A stretch of DNA of 64,000 bases from Glycine soja (GCF_004193775.1 NC_041021.1:13287198-13351197), one strand, 5' to 3'; shown: positions 11,239 to 23,677, counted from the first letter of the stretch. Notes: generated from the sequence alone by a model not told the origin. Translations and numbers: made by a program.

Positions 11239-12289
11239 TCCTATGTAGAAGCAAGATGTTTTGATGTCTTGATGATGCTAAAGGATCAAGTGCTTCTAAG
11301 TTTTATTCAAGACAAGAATCCAAGAAAATCAAGATATATGATCAAGTTGATCTCTAGAATCTTTAGGAAGAAGTTTCCAAATTGAAAAAAAAAAGGTTTG
11401 ACCAAAGAATTTCAAATTGAGATTTTCTCTCTGGTAATCGATTACCAGCAGCTGAAAATGTTTATCACAGTCACTAGAAATTCAAAATTTATAATGTGTA
11501 ATTGATTACGTATGGATGGTAATTGATTACCAACAGTTTATTGAACGTTTTAATTCAGATTTTAAAGCCTGTAATCGATTACACAAGTCTTGTAATTGAT
11601 TACCAGAGGGGATTTTCAGAAAACAATTGCCAAGAGTCACACCTATTCAAATGTTTTATGAATGACCATCAAAGGTGACTTGGAAACACGAACTTAAAGG
11701 GAGTTTTCATTGCCCAAATATTTTTATCCTTTCAAAGATTAAGAGTTTTTTCTGAACTGAACTGTCTTATCCTCTCAAAAAGATTCCTTGGTCAAGCACT
11801 TGCATATTCAATAAGGAATTTTGATTGATCTTCATTGCACAATCTATCTTTTTTTAAGGGAGATTTCTTCTTCTCTTCTTCTTATTTCTGAAAAGGGATT
11901 AAGAGACCGTGGGTCTCTTGTTGTAGAGGATTCCTAAACACAAGGGAAGGGTTGTCCCTGTGTAGTTCAGACTTTGTAAAAAGAGTTTTACAAAGAGAAT
12001 GGAAAATCTCAAGTGGGTTGCTTGAGGACTGGACGTAGGCACTGGAAGTGGCCGAACCAGTATAAATCAAGTTTGCATTCCTCTCTTCCCTTAAACTTCT
12101 TTTATTTATTGCTATTTATCTTTTGCTTTAAAGAAGTTTATTTTGAATTGTCTTTTGAGTAATTCATGTTTAAGGGTGCATTGTTAATCCAAAAAGAGAG
12201 AGTGAAAGTTTAATCGGGGAATAGTCTTCGTATCTTAATTCAACCCCCCTTTTTCTTAAGGTGACTGAGGCCATTTTTCCAACATCCTA
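11239..12289. mobile_element. Solo LTR of a Copia-like element with 5-bp TSD
   Basis: The body (11244-12284, 1041 bp) begins TGTAGAAGCAAG and ends CCAACA, flanked by TCCTA at 11239-11243 and 12285-12289. The uninterrupted site, gactcctattcttga on the minus strand, is preserved in element C at about 18586-18612. The body carries several TAATCGATTA motifs, and a 'gccgaaccagtataaa' block near 12046 is shared with the LTRs of element D. There is no internal region, so LTR-LTR recombination most likely left this copy. Confidence 0.93.
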
Positions 12290-12744
12290 TTCTTGAGAAC
12301 TCACTTCTCTCTAAAAAGACAAACTTTCTGGAATGATAAAATGAGGTCACATGAACGTCTTGAAAACACAGTCAATCAAATGCTTTTTTCTTTTGAACAC
12401 TTTTTTTTTTTATTTTGAAACTTATTTGTTTTGAACTATACTTGTTGTTTTACGGCACCCCAACCAACGTGCATGACAAGTAATCTCTGATTGACCGGTC
12501 TTGGAAGTCCAAACTCAGGAACACAGGTTGCTTGAGCAAACAGACCAATGGCTTGCACCCACATTCCGGTGAAAGTTGAATAAGCAAAGATGCGTTTGTG
12601 AGAGGATGAGGGACAAAGATATCAACTTTATCCATTTCATTTAACATTGTAACTATGGTTTACAATAATGGTACAAACTTGAAAATCCTGATGAGTCATT
12701 AGAGACATCTAACAACAACTTTCAAAATTTCCCCATGTGTGGCA
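12290..12744 (-). other. Element B spacer downstream of gag
   Basis: Inverse of element C 18150-18600 (shared block 'gtgggtgcaagccattggt'). No coding domain is recognised; short ORFs here are not conserved in frame between the two copies. Confidence 0.55.
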
Positions 12745-14505
12745 TCTCTTGTCAATGTCAGGATTTACACGTGATACTCCTCAAATTTCAGCCAGCCCGC
12801 ATCAATTAGACCTTGCACCTTACGCTTCAGAGCCCTACAATGCTCAATGGAACGCCCCGAGGATTCTCCGTGACAAGCACACGTTGCGTTCGAGTCGTAT
12901 TCTCGGAGAAATGGAGGTTGATGAACCTTGGCTAGGGTTATGGCTACCATTGAATTATCGAGTAGATATGGGAGCAAACCCTAAGGTTTTTTGCTGCAAA
13001 ATTCCCTTTTGGTTGGTGCTTCGGTTCGTGCTAAAAGTGGGGTTTAGCATTGGTTGTGTGGTAGGTGGGTTTTGTGGTTTGATTTAGGGATGGCCTTTGT
13101 GCATAATTGGGTGGTGGGTAAGGAGATGGGTTGTTATTGGCTGAGTAATGACATTGTTGGGTTGGTGGGAAACTTGGTCATATAGGAATGGCAGTCACAG
13201 CATGGGCTTCTCCCTCATTCTCACCCTCTTCGTTTGCCCTAGTTGTTTTGGCATTTATCAAAGCATGATGATCAGATTTTCCTCTTTTTAGTCCCACTTT
13301 GATCCTTTCGTTGGTGAAGACCATATCATCAAAGCTTGAAGATGTGTAGCCCACCATCTTTCCATAGTAGAATACTGGTAATGTGTCTACTATCATTGTC
13401 ATCATTTTTTTCGTCATTTAGGTGCCACTTGAGCTGCCAGGTTCTCCACCTTTGGGCGTATTCTTTGAAAGATCCGTGCCCCCTTTTTGCACATGTTTTG
13501 TAGTTGCATCCTATCCGAAGCCATTATACCGATGCTGCCTAACAAAGGCAACCATTAGGTCCTCCCAGGAATGGACTCGGGAAGGTTCCAAGTTAGTGTA
13601 CCAGGTAACAACTACCCCAGTAAGACTTTCTTGGAAGGAATGTATCAACAATTCCTCATCTTTTGCGTATGCCCCCATCTTCCGACAATACATCTTTAGA
13701 TGGTTCTTGGGGAAAGTAGTCCCCTTGTACTTGTCAAAGTCCAGCACCTTAAACTTGGGAGGGGTGATGATATTGGGTACTAGGAACAACTCTTCTAGGT
13801 TAGCAAAGGCATAATCTTCACCTTCTTCAATGGCCCTGAGCCTTTCCTCTAGATGATCCAACTTTCCCATTTCTGCCATAGCATGAGGGTTTTTATTTAT
13901 TGTGGAATGCAAGAGGTGTAGTTGTGGGTGATACTGAGGGCCTTCCAAAGGGTTTTGTAGGGGTATACCACCAATTGCTTGCCCTTCCGTGGCATATCCG
14001 AGGCAAGGCTTGAAGTCGGCTAGATTGTGGTGGGGAATTTCATGTGTCTCCTTCCACGGTTTAAGAGGCATGTGCATGATCAGTTTGGGGTTGTTGGCTC
14101 TCAATGGGTATAGGAATGGAGTTATTGACATTCTTATTGGGAGTGTACGCCACATTGGGTGGTGTATAGTTGGGAGGCAAGCCAAGTGGCAGGAAGGCAT
14201 GCTCGTTTTGAATTTGCACATCATGGGGTCGTCCGTACTTCCTAAATCTTTGCCTACCATATATGAGGTTGGATGATTCATTGGTTGAGATCAGATGGGG
14301 GCATCGGGTTCACCTTAGCAACAGTATTGGTAGCGACAACTGCAACCGCACTGGCTTCCATTATCTTCTTCATGATCATCTTGACCTCCATCATCGTGGC
14401 CATTTGCTCTTTCATGGCCTCCATGTCGGCCTTCATCTTCTCTTGTACCTCCTCTACTTCACCCATTACTCTAGCTCTAGCACAGGTTCGGTGAGGGCAC
14501 CGTAA
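12745..14505 (-). pseudogene. gag: Decayed gag of Ogre/Tat element B
   Basis: Segments in sense order: about 14466-14278 is a Met/Glu-rich coiled-coil-like start (KMKADMEAMKEQMATMMEVK). 14281-13511 is the capsid-like domain, with PPKFKVLDFDKYKGTTFPKN, MYCRKMGAYAKDEELL and FQESLTGVVVTWYTNL. 13417-13178 continues it (MMTMIVDTLPVFYYGKMVGY, ERIKVGLKRGK). A Pro/Asn/Gln-rich linker follows, and 12977-12765 is the C-terminal CACHGESSGRSIEHCRALKR block that in this family lies before the protease. Gag would form the virus-like particle. Frameshifts (near 13511 and 13178) and stops separate the parts. No protease, RT or integrase follows, so B looks non-autonomous. Confidence 0.85.
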
Positions 14506-16036
14506 AGCATTTTTTTTTTGTTTTTTATAACAATGATTAAGTTCTTTTTTTTTTCAAGGAAAGAATGTAATGAGCAATGCAACCAATGAAAAGTATGGAT
14601 GTACGCGAATGATGCATAGTTGAAGTATTGCGAATTTTTACGCAGGACATGGGGTTGAATCAATTTAGATTTTCAACATGGTCCATGACATCTTTGTCAA
14701 GGTGAAGCTGGAAGTAACAAGGATATCAACAATCCTAAACGTGTTTGGCAGTAGACGAAGCAATGATGTAACACGATCCATCTTTTGCCCCAATTTTTGC
14801 AAGATGGTTACTTCCATGCTTCAACTTGACTCATGAACCTTTTCGTAAAAGCACGAGCTTGGTTCAACCCCATAACCCAGGGAATGGCAATTTTGATCGC
14901 CAATACTTCAACAACATTTCATAGGGATGAAAGACTCGAGAATACGCATGCTACGCATGGAAAATGTAATTATGAGATTGAGATGCCCGAAGAGACATCC
15001 TTTCTTAATTAACCACGCATTAGGTACCATGCTCAATCATTTTGTTTTGTTGTTTTTGTTTTTTTTTTTTAATTTTAGAAATGGGTTTATGATCCCAACA
15101 TGGTTGACTCATGGTACCTAACACATGCAACTAAGAATGCATCATGAATTTTCATGCTTCCCTTTTTTTGTTTTTGTTTTGTAGAGGAAAATACAAGGAT
15201 CATGTATGAGCAAACATGTAGAACAAAAAGTATGTTGAACGCATATGCATGATGATGCAATGACTCATGCAAAATGGGAATGTGATAACGGACAAATGTA
15301 GGAACGATATGTTCATTATGATGCTGAAGAGATGTTTATGTGGTGCATGATATGAATGCATTTACGGACACGAGAGCCCAGAAAATCATCTCTCCTTACT
15401 GCGCATTTGGGGGCGCAGTGCCCCATGTGTGCAGTTAAGAAGACGATATGGATCTTTCGACTTCCCACGACAAAAGACGAGACCCACATACAACGCATGT
15501 GTGACGGCATGATGCAGATGCGCAAAAGCGCAATAGGGGAATGCACAGAGTACGGCAATATCCATAAATAATTATAAGCAAAGGCGTATATGACATTTAG
15601 GACTACATGCATGGCAGTGTTTAAAATGGCACGCAGCGTGTTTGCTCTGTGCCCCTATTTTAGGGACCTATAGGATAGTATCTAGGGGTCTCTAATAACT
15701 ACTCCCAACGATTCATAACTCACATGGCCATTTTCTAGAGGTATGGAATACCAGTGACAACATATTATAAAGAGAGAAAGCTCTAGACGAGGTTTCACTA
15801 TTATCAAGCAAGTCAGAGACCTACATGATGATAGATTCACCTCCACTCCTTAGATTCCCATGAACTCGGGTATAGGGCCCCCCTTTTTTACTCAAACCCG
15901 TGGGTGCTTAGAATGCAATGTAAAAATGTGAAATAGACAACAGTTATTACATTTTACACAATTCAACAAATGCACACACAAAGTTTCACAATTCCACAAT
16001 TCCTTAAAATAGGCCTAACTCTCTCTAAAAAAAACG
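14506..16036 (-). other. Element B 5' leader between PBS and gag
   Basis: AT-rich sequence with no coding domain. Minus-strand ORFs at 15087-15272 and 15316-15612 show no recognisable motif. In sense orientation this is the untranslated leader, where packaging signals would be expected. Confidence 0.55.
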
Positions 16037-16054
16037 TCCCCAGTGGAGTCGCCA
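16037..16054 (-). other. Primer binding site, tRNA-Arg type
   Basis: On the minus strand TGGCGACTCCACTGGGGA starts 2 nt inside the LTR end. It is complementary to ...CCCCAGTGGAGTCG+CCA, which I recall as the 3' end of a plant tRNA-Arg. Ogre-lineage elements use tRNA-Arg primers, which supports the lineage call. Confidence 0.85.
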
Positions 16055-16056
16055 AC

Positions 16057-17669
16057 TGTCGCAACGTGCCCTTTTGGTGGGCGTGCGAGGCGCGGCTCAC
16101 GGGTGCGCTTTCCAAAGGAGGAAAGATGCGCGAAGTCGCCACCAACGTTTATTTGTGGAAAACATCGGAAAAACCGAAGGAAACCGGTCGAAATGAAAAT
16201 TCTAAGTTCGGGAGTTGTATTTACGTTTGAGGAAGGTATTAGCACGTCTTACGTTTGTCTCAAAGGACAACAACCTATTTTTTAGAATTGTGAAATTGTG
16301 TTATCTTAACTTTCATTTTCTTTTTATTTTTTGAGGTCGACAAAAGTGGGGCTCTTGCGCCTACGTACCCTCCATCAAAGAGGAAATCAGACCTACGTAG
16401 TTCTTCCTTTAAGGGTGAATCAAGCGATTCTTTTTACTTGAAAGGTGATCATTTTAAGGCGTTGGACCTTAAGAACGATCCATTTACTTGGTAAGGAAAA
16501 CTGAGATAATAAACTTTCAAATCCTTTTTTAGTGATTTTTTTAAGGACGAGCTTGACTTGGCGAATTGATTTTAGCCTTAATTTCGCTTTAGTTATTAGT
16601 CAATTCAATTAAGAATGAAAAATCCCAAAGAGAAAACGTCCGATTGATTTTCGCTTCATTTTACTAAAAGACATTTTTTTTATTATTATATTATTATTTT
16701 ACCTCTTTTTTGATTTCCAACGTAGTTACGGCACGACCGAACGGTCGGAATTCATTTTAACAGAAATTAACGGATGATACAATTTAAATGATCGATGGAA
16801 ATTTATTTTATTTTTTGATTAGGCGAGAAATGACTTAAATAAATGACTGAAGCACGTCAAAAGGGGGTACGGAAAGTAAATGAAAACAAGAATAAAAATA
16901 CATGAAACAAAATGTGGACCACCACGGGTACATGGAATGAATTGAAAAGCTCGGTTTGGGGTACTTACCAGTTGAAGACCGAAGAAAACGATGGATGTCA
17001 AAGAACGGTTGAAAACCTTCGCGTAATTACTCACAGAAACGTTACAGAAACGTTATGGAAGCGCCTCGGCTTGAATTTTCTTCACGGAAACAATTTTCCT
17101 CAGCAAATTTAAGAGAATACGAAGTGCCAAGAAGGCTGAACCCTTTCCCCCTTCATTCCTCCCCCTATTTATAGCAAAATAGGGGAGGAGCTTGCCACCC
17201 AGCTCGCCCAGGCGAGCAAGGTTGCTTCCTCCAGAAGCAACCGCCTTCTGGAGGAAGAAACTGGAAGGCCCAAGTGGGCCTGATTGCTATTTGTACCCCC
17301 ATTTTTACTAAATGCACCCCCTTTACTTTTTTTGGTAATTCTTTTTCCGTAACGTTACGAAACTTTACGAATTTCGTAACGATATTTATTTCCCTTCCGC
17401 AAGGTTACGAATCCTTACGGATTATGTATTTACTCTTTTTTAGCTTTCGAAGAAGTTACGGAAACTCACGGATTGCGCAAAAACACCTCCTTTCGATTTC
17501 CGTCACATTACGGAATTTCACGGATCGCGTAAGCCTGCTTCCTTTTGATTTCCGGCACGTCTCGGGACTTCACATATTGTGCAACAAAGGGTGCCAAGTA
17601 TCTCGAAGCGGCCAATCAAAGGTTGCATATCATCAAATAATAATCCCCAGACGAAATTAGGGTATGACA
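16057..17669 (-). mobile_element. 5' LTR of Ogre/Tat element B
   Basis: On the minus strand it starts TGTCATACCC (17669) and ends GTTGCGACA (16057), 1613 bp. The TATA box is at 17166-17173 (tatttata on plus), the GCTCGCC...GGCGAGC hairpin at 17202-17217, the splice donor at 16963-16968, and the CTACGTA module at about 16336-16410. The next bases right (CCATT, 17670-17674) are inside a plus-strand gag homologous to B's own, so B inserted into a relative. Confidence 0.92.
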
Positions 17670-18140
17670 CCATTGAAGGAGGCGAATATTATTCCTTTGC
17701 TAACCTAGAAGAGTTGTTCCTAGTACCCAATATCATCACCCCTCCCAAGTTCAAGGTGCTGGACTTTGACAAGTACAAGGGGACTACCTACCCCAAGAAC
17801 CATCTAAAGATGTATTGTTGGAAGATGGGGGCATACGCAAAAGATGAGGAACTGCTGATACATTTCTTCCAAGAAAGTCTTACTGGGGTAGCTGTTACCT
17901 GGTACCCCAATTTTGGTGTCCTATGCTGACTTGCTCCCATATCTACTTGATAATTCAATGGTAGCCATAACCCCAACCAAGGTTCATTAACCTCCATTTC
18001 TCTGAGGATACGACTTGAATGCAACATGTGCATATCATGGAGGAGTTCTGGGACATTCCATTGAGCATTGTATAACCTTGAAGCGTAAGGTGCAAAGTCT
18101 AATTGATGCGGGCTGGCTGAAATTTGAGGAGAATTGCTTA
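17670..18140 (+). pseudogene. gag: gag fragment of Ogre/Tat element C
   Basis: The fragment begins exactly at the LTR of B, within the codons aligned to AIEEGEDYAF of B gag. It reads NLEELFLVPNIITPPKFKVL and MYCWKMGAYAKDEELLIHFF up to a stop at about 17926. An internal deletion then joins it to the gag C-terminal region (cgtaaggtgcaaagtctaattgatgc), which is frameshifted. Left parts of this gene must lie beyond the other end of B, off the window. Close similarity to 12765-14281 shows B and C are the same or sister subfamilies. Confidence 0.85.
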
Positions 18141-19437
18141 TGAATCCTAACATTGACAAGCGACACCACACATGGGGCAATTTTGAAAGCTGTTGTTAGA
18201 TGTCTCTAATGACTCATCAGGATTTTCAAGTTAATGCCATTATTGTAAACCATAGTTACAATGCTAAATAAAATGGATAAATTTGATATCTTTGTCCCTC
18301 ATCCTCTCATAATTACATCTTTGCTTCCACTGGAATGTGGGTGCAAGCCATTGGTTTCTTTGCTCAAGCGACCTGCGCTCTTGCTTCCAAGACCGTTCAA
18401 TCAGAAATTACTCGTGCTACACATTCGGTGAGGAAGCCGTAAACAACGAGTAAAGCAGAAAAGTTCAAAAAGAAAAGGAAAAAAGCATTTGATTGACTGT
18501 GTTTTCAAGTAAAATATAGACGTTCATGTGACCTCATTTTATCATTCCGGAAAGTTTGTCTATTTTAGAGAGAAGCGAGTTATCAAGAATAGGAGTCATT
18601 TGACTTAATCCGTCAACTAAAAAAATCCTTCAACTATTTCTCGTCCTTGGAAAATTCTTTTTGCAAGAATCAACCGCTTCTTTCATTCTTCCTTGCTACA
18701 AGGTTGTGAAAACAAAACAACGATGGTTACCTCAGAGCCCTACACTGGGGCAATGAAAGGCACCATGCATAAACCTCAAGTGAACCTAGGGGTAGATTAG
18801 AAGTTCTCACCCAATAGGTTCCCTGCTACAAGGTCATGATGAAAGACAATGATTGGTACCTCAAAGCCTTACACTGGGGCAATGAGGGGCATCGTGCATG
18901 AGCCTCAAGTGAACATAGGGGCAGATCAAAAGTTCTCACCCGTCGATGTTTTTAAACAAAAAAAAGGGGGACAAATCCTGGAATTTCAATGGATTGATTA
19001 AACATCAAACAACTCCATTTCCGTCTCTTCAAAATGGTCAAGTGACTAAATCAAACAGAACATACACTCTGAGGGAGTTCCCAGAGAGATTTGCAAAAGA
19101 TAGGATAAGGTAGCATGAATTATCACCTCTTTCAAAAGAACAGTCAATCTGTGTTTTCCAAAAAAATTAAATTAAAATCAAAATCAAAAAATAGGGAAAG
19201 AATGTCATGAACATTGTACAACTTTCCATTACATTGCATTGTTTCATATGAAGTCCGTATTTACCAAATTTCACAACAAATGTTGTATGCATCTGCATCC
19301 CTAAAAATCATGTTAACTGCATAGATTTCCTACATCTAATGTCCAATCCTTTGAATTTGGGATGACCGACCCTCTCAATGAGTCAATCTCATGCTTTCTA
19401 ATAAGGGTGGACCCATGGGTACTGGAACCTATTGCCT
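18141..19437 (+). other. Element C spacer between gag and 24-bp array
   Basis: Collinear with element B 12744-10406 read on the minus strand, without the solo LTR, so it preserves that insertion's empty site at about 18586-18612. No pol domain is present. No gene seen. Confidence 0.65.
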
Positions 19438-21463
19438 TAAAAGGACTATACGTCCTCACCTTTAGAGGGCTACACGCCCTCACCATCAGACGACTACATG
19501 TTCTCGCCTTCAGAGGGCTACACGCCCTCACCTTCAGAGGACTACACTTCCTCGCCTTCAGAGGACTTCATGTCCTCACCTTCAGAGGACTACACACCAT
19601 TGCCTTAAGAGGGCTACACGCCTTCACCTTTAGAGGACTACATGTCCTCCCCTTCAGAGGACAACACGTCCTCGCCTTCAGAGGGCTACACGCCCACACC
19701 TTCAAAGGACTACACATCCTCGCCTTCAGAGGACAACACGTCCTCGCCTTCAGAGGGCTCCACGCCCTCACTTTCAGAGCACTACACGTCCTCGCCATCA
19801 GATGGCTGCACGCCCTCGACATCGAAGGATTACCCGTCCTCGCCATCAGAGGACTACACGTCCTTGCCATCAGAGGGCTACACGCCCTCGCCATCAGAGG
19901 ACTACATGTCCTCGCCTTCAGAGGGCTACATGCCCTAGCCTTCAGAGGACTACACGTCCTCGCCATCAGAGGACTACATGTCCTCACAATCAGAGGGCTG
20001 CACGCCCTCACCTTCAGAGGTCTATACGTCCTCGACTTCAGAGGACTACACGTCCTCGCCATTAAAGGGTTCCACATCCTCGCCTTCAGAGGACTTCACG
20101 TCCTCACCTTTAGAGGGCTACACTCCTTCGCCTTCGTAGGGCTACATGCCCTCACCTTCAGAGGACTACACGTCCTCGCATTCAGAGGACTACACGTCCT
20201 CGCCATCAGAGAACTACATGTCCTTAACATCAGAGGGCTGCATGCCCTCACCTTAAGAGGACTACACTTCCTCGCCTTCATAGGACTACACGTCCTCGCC
20301 ATCAGAGGACTACACATCCCCGCCATCAAAGGGTTGAATGCCCTCTCCATCAGAGGACTACACGTCCTCGTCGTTAGAGGGCTGCACGCCCTCGCCATCA
20401 GAGGACTACACGTTCTCGCCTTTAAAGGGCTGCATGCCCTTGCCTTCAGAGGACTACACATCCTCACCATCAGAAGGCTGCACACCCTCACCTTCAGAGG
20501 ACTACACGTCCTTGACTTCAGAGGACTACACGTCCTCGCCATCAGAGGACTACACGTCCTCGCCATCAGAGGGCTGCACGCCCTCACCTTCAGAGGAATA
20601 CACGCCCTCGCCTTCAGAGGACTACACGTCCTCGCCTTCATAGGACTACACGTCCTCGCCATCAGAGGGCTGCAGGCCCTCACCTTCAGAGGATTACACG
20701 TCCTCGCCTTAAGAGGTCTACACGTCCTCGCCTTTAAAGGGCTGCATGCCCTCGCCTTCAGAGGACTACACGTCCTCGCCATCAGAGGACTACGAGTCCA
20801 CGCCTTCAGAGGACTTCACATCCTTACCTTTAGAGGGCTACACACCTTCGCCTTTGTAGGGCTACACACCCACACCTTCAGAGGACTACACAACCTCACC
20901 TTAAGAGGGCTACACGCCCTCGCCTTCAAAGGACTACATGTCCTTGCCTTCTGAGGGCTGCACGCCCTCGCCTTCAGAAGACTGCACGTCCTCGCCTTTA
21001 GAGGGCTACAGACCCTCACCTTCAGAGGACTACCCATCCTTACCTTCAGAGGACTACACGTCCTCGCCGTCAGAGGACTACACGTCCTCGCCATCAGAGG
21101 ACTACTCATCCTCGCCATCAGAGGGTTGCACGCCCTCGCCTTTAGAGGACTACATGTCCTCACTTTCAGAGGACTACACGTCCTCGCCATTAGAAGGCTA
21201 CACGCCCTCACCTTCAGAGGGCTACATGCCCTCACCTTCAGAGGACTACACGTCCTCACCTTTAGAGGACTACACGTCCTAACCTTTAGAAGACTACACG
21301 TCCTCGCCTTCAGAGGGCCACACGCCCTCGCCTTTAGAGGACCATACGTCCTCACCTTTAGAGGACTACACGTCCTCGCCTTCAGAGGGCTACACGCCCT
21401 CGCCTTTAAAGGACTACACGTCCTCGCCTTCAGAGGGCTACACGCCCTCTCCTTCAGAGGACT
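19438..21463 (+). repeat. 24-bp hairpin array, about 84 units
   Basis: Units are close to GAGGACTACACGTCCTCGCC plus WTCA. Each contains a 6-bp inverted repeat around a 5-nt loop. Units with GAGGAC in the left arm have GTCCTC in the right, and units with GAGGGC have GCCCTC. Because 24 is divisible by three, open frames run through on both strands, up to 530 codons. They encode only an 8-residue repeat (for example FRGLHVLA or ARTCSPLK) and are probably not genes. The array ends abruptly where truncated element D begins. Confidence 0.93.
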
Positions 21464-22167
21464 AAAAGAACGATCGACTAACCGCCTGAATTCTTTTGTG
21501 TCTCCCTTCTCCCTTTTCAAAGAATTCAAAATGACACAGTATAAGAATTCTTTTGATTCTTCCCTTTCCCTTAAACAAAAGATTTCAAAGGACTAACCGC
21601 CTCAGATATCTTTTGTTTCCCCTTCACAAAGGCTCAAAGGACTAACTACCTGAGACCTTTGTCTTAACACATTGGAGGGTACATCCTTTGTGATACAAGT
21701 AGAGAGTACATCTACTTGGGTTGTTGTAACTGAGAACAAGAGAGGGTACATCTCTTGTGGATCAGTTCAAGTGGAGGGTACATCCACTTGGTTGTTCAAA
21801 GAGAACAAGGGAGGGCACATCCCTTGTGGATGTTTGCTTGTAAAGGTTTTTACAAGGTTGAAAAGAAATCTCAAGGACCGTAGGTCGCTTAGGGACTTGA
21901 TGTAGGCACAGGTTGTTGCCGAACCAGTATAAAATTCTTGTGTTTGTCTTCTTCTTCCCTACACTTTTAATTTCCACTGTGCACTTTTAATTATCGCTTT
22001 TACTTTTGGTTAAGTTTCAATTATTGTTCTTTACTTTCTTAACTTTGTAGTAAAAACCTAATTAAATCTAGTAACATTAAGAAGGATAGATTTTAATTAG
22101 TCAAGGCACATCAACAATTAATTCAACCCCTCCTTCTTAATTATTCTGAGGCCACTTGATCCAACAA
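21464..22167 (+). mobile_element. 5' LTR of element D (left part missing)
   Basis: Matches about 26610-27314 of the 3' LTR, including 'gactaaccgcctgaattctt' and 'gagggtacatc' blocks, and ends CCAACA at 22167. The first roughly 900 bp are absent; the 24-bp array abuts the break. Confidence 0.85.
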
Positions 22168-22169
22168 GT

Positions 22170-22180
22170 GGTATCAGAGA
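22170..22180 (+). other. Primer binding site, tRNA-Met type
   Basis: TGGTATCAGAG two bases after the LTR end is the usual initiator tRNA-Met primer site of plant Copia elements. Confidence 0.9.
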
Positions 22181-22217
22181 AGGTATCTTGTAGAAAGTTT
22201 AACCACTTCAAGATTCA

Positions 22218-23311
22218 TGGCATCTTCAAATTCTTTGTTTCCTGAAGGAAATTCCATCCATAGGCCACCTATCTTCAATGGTAAGGGTTACCACTATTTG
22301 AAAACCCATATGCAAATTTTCATTAAAGCCATAGATTTAAACATTTGGGAAGCAATATAAATAGGACCTTACATACCCACTGTAGTAGATGTAAGTACTA
22401 GCACCACAACACAAAAACCTAGAGATAAGTGGACTGAAGAAGATAGAAGAAGAATCCAGTATGATCTTAAAGCCAAAAACATTATTACTTCAGCCCTAGG
22501 AATAGATGAGTATTTTAGAGGGTCAAATTGCACAAATGCCAAGGAGATGTGGGATACTCTCCAACTTACACATGAAGGCACCACTGATGTGAAAAGATCT
22601 ATAGTCAATACCCTTACACATGAATATGAATTGTTTAGGATGAACCCTAATGAAAACATCCATAGCATGCAGAAAAGATTCACACATATAGTCAACCATC
22701 TTGCCTCTTTAGGAAAAATCTTCCCTAATGAAGATCTAATTAATAAAGTTTTAAGATGCTTAAGTAGGGAATGGTAGCCCAAGGTAACTGCTATTTCTGA
22801 AAGTAAAGATCTTTCCTCTATGTCTCTTGCTACTTTGTTTGGAAAATTGCAGGAACATGAAATGGAACTCCAACGTCTTAATCAAAATGAAGAAATCGAC
22901 AAAAAGAAAAGAAGTATAGCACTTAAAGCCTCTTCATCAATGTAAGAAGAAAATGAAGAAGAAGAATCAGAAGATGAAGAAGACTTCTTACTCTTTGTGA
23001 AGAAGTTTCAAAAATTTGTCAAGAAAAGAAGAATTGAGAAGCGTCAGAACTTCAACAATGGAAGAAGATCTCAAGAAGACTCTCAAATTCTTAGATGTTA
23101 CAAATGCAACCAACTTGGTCACATCAAAGCATATTGTCCTTCAAATGAGGAATGGCCTGAGAAAAGTGATAAGAAAAGGTATGAAGAAAGAAGGACCAAG
23201 AAGGCCTACATTGCATGGGATGACAATGACTCATCTGACGGTTCAGAGAAGAAGATCAACCTTCTAACCAAGGACTATGAGAGTGATGAGAACATCTCTC
23301 AAGAAGATTAA
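22218..23311 (+). pseudogene. gag: gag of Copia-like element D (UBN2-type capsid, zinc knuckle)
   Basis: The frame starts ATGGCATCTTCAAATTC and runs to TAA at 23309-23311, about 364 codons. Motifs of the Copia gag family are visible: RPPIFNGKGYHYLKTHMQIF near the start, AKEMWDTLQLTHEGT in the middle, then an acidic stretch and the zinc knuckle CYKCNQLGHIKAYC (CX2CX4HX4C) at about 23095-23136. Three in-frame stops interrupt it: after WEAI (about 22357), after SREW (about 22777) and after SSSM (about 22942). The product would coat RNA and form particles; this copy cannot make full-length protein. Confidence 0.88.
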
Positions 23312-23606
23312 GCAAAAAGTAAAAGTATGATTTCCATCTTTGAAGAACTAGATACTTTAATCATGAAAAAGGTAACATCAAAACCATTCTCTTTTAAAAT
23401 TTTATTTTGATTGAAATTTTCCTTTCAATTAATTTGATTATGATGACTAACAAAATTTTATTTGTTTGTCTTGATTGATTGAAATTATGAGTATGCGTTT
23501 ATATGTTTTTGATTGAGTTAATATTCTTTCTCAAAGCATGAAGTTTCCTGTTAAATATTTGATAATGTCTATGATCATTATTCTTTAACACTTGTGTTGA
23601 TTATTT

Positions 23607-23677
<71 letters not shown>

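Noticed and set aside
12737..13087. 116-codon plus-strand ORF
   Set aside because: Antisense shadow of the gag C-terminus and linker of element B.
16037..16054. tRNA-Arg gene remnant
   Set aside because: Only the 3' 18 nt match, at the exact primer-site position 2 nt from the LTR; it is a PBS, not a tRNA gene.
19362..20954. 530-codon plus-strand ORF of 8-residue repeats, and long minus-strand ORFs in the same stretch
   Set aside because: Open frames exist on both strands because the 24-bp unit is a multiple of three and lacks stops. There is no start context, signal or non-repeat domain.
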